Origin: Macrostomum hystrix
Lineage: Eukaryota; Platyhelminthes; Macrostomidae
Direction: 5' to 3'
Length of the DNA stretch: 64,000 nt
NCBI GenBank assembly: GCA_950097015.1
Contig: CATNEN010000002.1
Span: 4,743,001-4,807,000, forward strand
The position numbers and the translations under genes were made by a program. The stretch's first letter is position 1. Each line of letters opens with the position of its first letter. The notes below the pieces were generated by a model, which was not told the DNA's origin, ran no database searches, and saw nothing but the letters and a program-made list of their open reading frames with translations. Positions 61,905-64,000 of the stretch are shown in pieces.

Positions 61905-64000
61905 CTTGGGTTAGATCTGCCAGCTTCCAGGTATCTGCGACTATGCGATAGAGCAATCTGTCAGCTTCCAGGTATCTACGAGTTTGTGATAAAGCAATCT
62001 CCCAGCTTCCAGGTATCTACGATTAGTGATAAAGCAGTCTCCCAGCTTCCAGGTATCTACGATTAGTGATAAAGCAATCTCCCAGCTTCCAGGTATCTAC
62101 GAGTTTGTGATAGAGCAATCTCCCAGATTCCAGGTATCTACGAGTTTGTGATAGAGCAATCTGCCAGCTTCTAGGTATCTGCGAGTATGTGATAGAGCAA
62201 TCTGCCAGCTTCTAGGTATCTACGATTAGTGATAGAGCAATCTCCCAGATTCCAGGTATCTACGAGTTTGTGATAGAGCAATCTGCCAGCTTCTAGGTAT
62301 CTACAATTAGTGATAGAGCAATCTGCCAGCTTCCAGGTATCTGCGAGTATGTGATAGAGCAATCTGCCAGCTTCTAGGTATCTACAATTAGTGATAGAGC
62401 AATCTGCCAGCTTCTAGGTATCTACGAGTATGTGATAGAGCAATCTGCCAGCTTCTAGGTATCTACGATTAGTGATAGAGCAATCTGCCAGCTTCTAGGT
62501 ATCTACGATTAGTGATAGAGCAATCTGCCAGATTCCAGGTATCTACGATTAGTGATAAAGCAGTCTCCCAGATTCCAGGTATCTGCGAGTATGTGATAGA
62601 GCAATCTCCCAGATTCCAGGTATCTACGAGTATGTGATAGAGCAATCTCCCAGCTTCCAGGTATCTACGATTAGTGATAAAGCAGTCTCCCAGCTTCTAG
62701 GTATCTACGATTAGTGATAAAGCAGTCTCCCAGCTTCTAGGTATCTACGATTAGTGATAGAGCAATCTGCCAGCTTCTAGGTATCTACGATTAGTGATAG
62801 AGCAATCTGCCAGCTTCTAGGTATCTACGATTAGTGATAGAGCAATCTGCCAGCTTCTAGGTATCTACGATTAGTGATAGAGCAATCTCCCAGATTCCAG
62901 GTATCTGCGAGTATGTGATAGAGCAATCTCCCAGATTCCAGGTATCTACGAGTATGTGATAGAGCAATCTGCCAGCTTCTAGGTATCTACAATTAGTGAT
63001 AGAGCAATCTCCCAGCTTCCAGGTATCTACGATTAGTGATAGAGCAATCTGCCAGCTTCTAGGTATCTACGATTAGTGATAGAGCAATCTGCCAGCTTCC
63101 AGGTATCTACAATTAGTGATAGAGCAATCTCCCAGATTCCAGGTATCTACGATTAGTGATAGAGCAATCTCCCAGATTCCAGGTATCTACGATTAGTGAT
63201 AGAGCAATCTCCCAGCTTCTAGGTATCTACGATTAGTGATAGAGCAGTCTCCCAGCTTCCAGGTATCTACGATTAGTGATAAAGCAATCTCCCAGCTTCC
63301 AGGTATCTACGAGTTTGTGATAGAGCAATCTCCCAGATTCCAGGTATCTACGAGTTTGTGATAGAGCAATCTGCCAGCTTCTAGGTATCTGCGAGTATGT
63401 GATAGAGCAATCTGCCAGCTTCTAGGTATCTACGATTAGTGATAGAGCAATCTCCCAGATTCCAGGTATCTACGAGTTTGTGATAGAGCAATCTGCCAGC
63501 TTCTAGGTATCTGCGAGTATGTGATAGAGCAATCTGCCAGCTTCTAGGTATCTACAATTAGTGATAGAGCAATCTGCCAGCTTCTAGGTATCTACGAGTA
63601 TGTGATAGAGCAATCTGCCAGCTTCTAGGTATCTACGATTAGTGATAGAGCAATCTGCCAGCTTCTAGGTATCTACGATTAGTGATAGAGCAATCTCCCA
63701 GATTCCAGGTATCTACGATTAGTGATAGAGCAATCTCCCAGATTCCAGGTATCTACGATTAGTGATAAAGCAGTCTCCCAGATTCCAGGTATCTGCGAGT
63801 ATGTGATAGAGCAATCTCCCAGATTCCAGGTATCTACGATTAGTGATAGAGCAATCTGCCAGCTTCTAGGTATCTACGATTAGTGATAGAGCAATCTCCC
63901 AGATTCCAGGTATCTACGATTAGTGATAAAGCAGTCTCCCAGATTCCAGGTATCTGCGAGTATGTGATAGAGCAATCTCCCAGATTCCAGGTATCTACGA
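61905..64000 (+). repeat. 40-42-bp satellite, running off the right edge
   Basis: About 51 units of GATAGAGCAATCTGCCAGCT plus TCTAGGTATCTACGATTAGT. Three positions vary in linked fashion (CTTCTAG/CTTCCAG/ATTCCAG; ACGATTAGT/ACGAGTTTGT/GCGAGTATGT). Blocks of about 8-12 units recur (for example 62100-62300 and 63300-63500), a higher-order structure. Confidence 0.95.

Overview
The window is nuclear DNA of an animal, very probably an aquatic invertebrate. The evidence is split genes with GT-AG introns, a conserved animal mRNA-export gene (POLDIP3/SKAR), TDRD7-like LOTUS exons, and metazoan non-LTR and Ty3/gypsy retroelements, mariner, a tRNA-derived SINE and many minisatellites. Non-coding DNA is AT-rich; the retroelement reading frames are GC-rich. 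I could not fix the phylum from sequence alone.

Layout. 1-0.73 kb is a CAGTCAGCAAC minisatellite and 0.73-5.9 kb is AT-rich DNA with dispersed repeats. 5.9-8.0 kb (minus) holds a frameshifted Cys-rich/DDE-like gene of a multicopy invertebrate family. 8.1-16.5 kb (minus) is a ubiquitin-fold/SAMD3-like gene split by a non-LTR element (LINE-1, with a 12-bp target duplication), which itself carries a Ty3/gypsy element lacking its 5' part. 16.6-20.4 kb holds remains of another LINE and of a DDE transposase. 21.6-28.9 kb is a mariner with perfect TIRs. Its 349-codon transposase is interrupted by one 5,859-bp DNA element that has its own TIRs and a 2-bp duplication. The insert carries a CACTA-like transposase fragment and a three-exon DUF4806 gene with a coding minisatellite.

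29.6-34.6 kb contains two divergent LOTUS-domain (TDRD7-like) coding exons. 35.2-40.2 kb is a nearly complete LINE (LINE-2) inserted into a 23-bp minisatellite. 40.9-59.4 kb is a full four-exon POLDIP3/SKAR gene (452 codons). Its 14.7-kb first intron holds a jockey-like LINE (LINE-3), inside whose ORF1 another RNase-H-bearing LINE (LINE-4, with a 2A peptide) has landed, together with SINEs and a dead mariner. Its third intron is mostly a 30-bp minisatellite. 60.5-64.0 kb consists of satellites.

The window is a stack of insertions that can be ordered: LINE-4 after LINE-3; the TIR element after mariner; LINE-1 after the SAMD3-like gene; LINE-2 after its minisatellite. The most unusual items are the DUF4806-carrying TIR element and two related LINEs with different devices just before the endonuclease: a 2A ribosome-skipping motif in LINE-4 and a ubiquitin-C-terminus-like LRLRGG in LINE-1. 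Several single-base frameshifts lie in homopolymer runs, so some apparent pseudogenes could be assembly errors.
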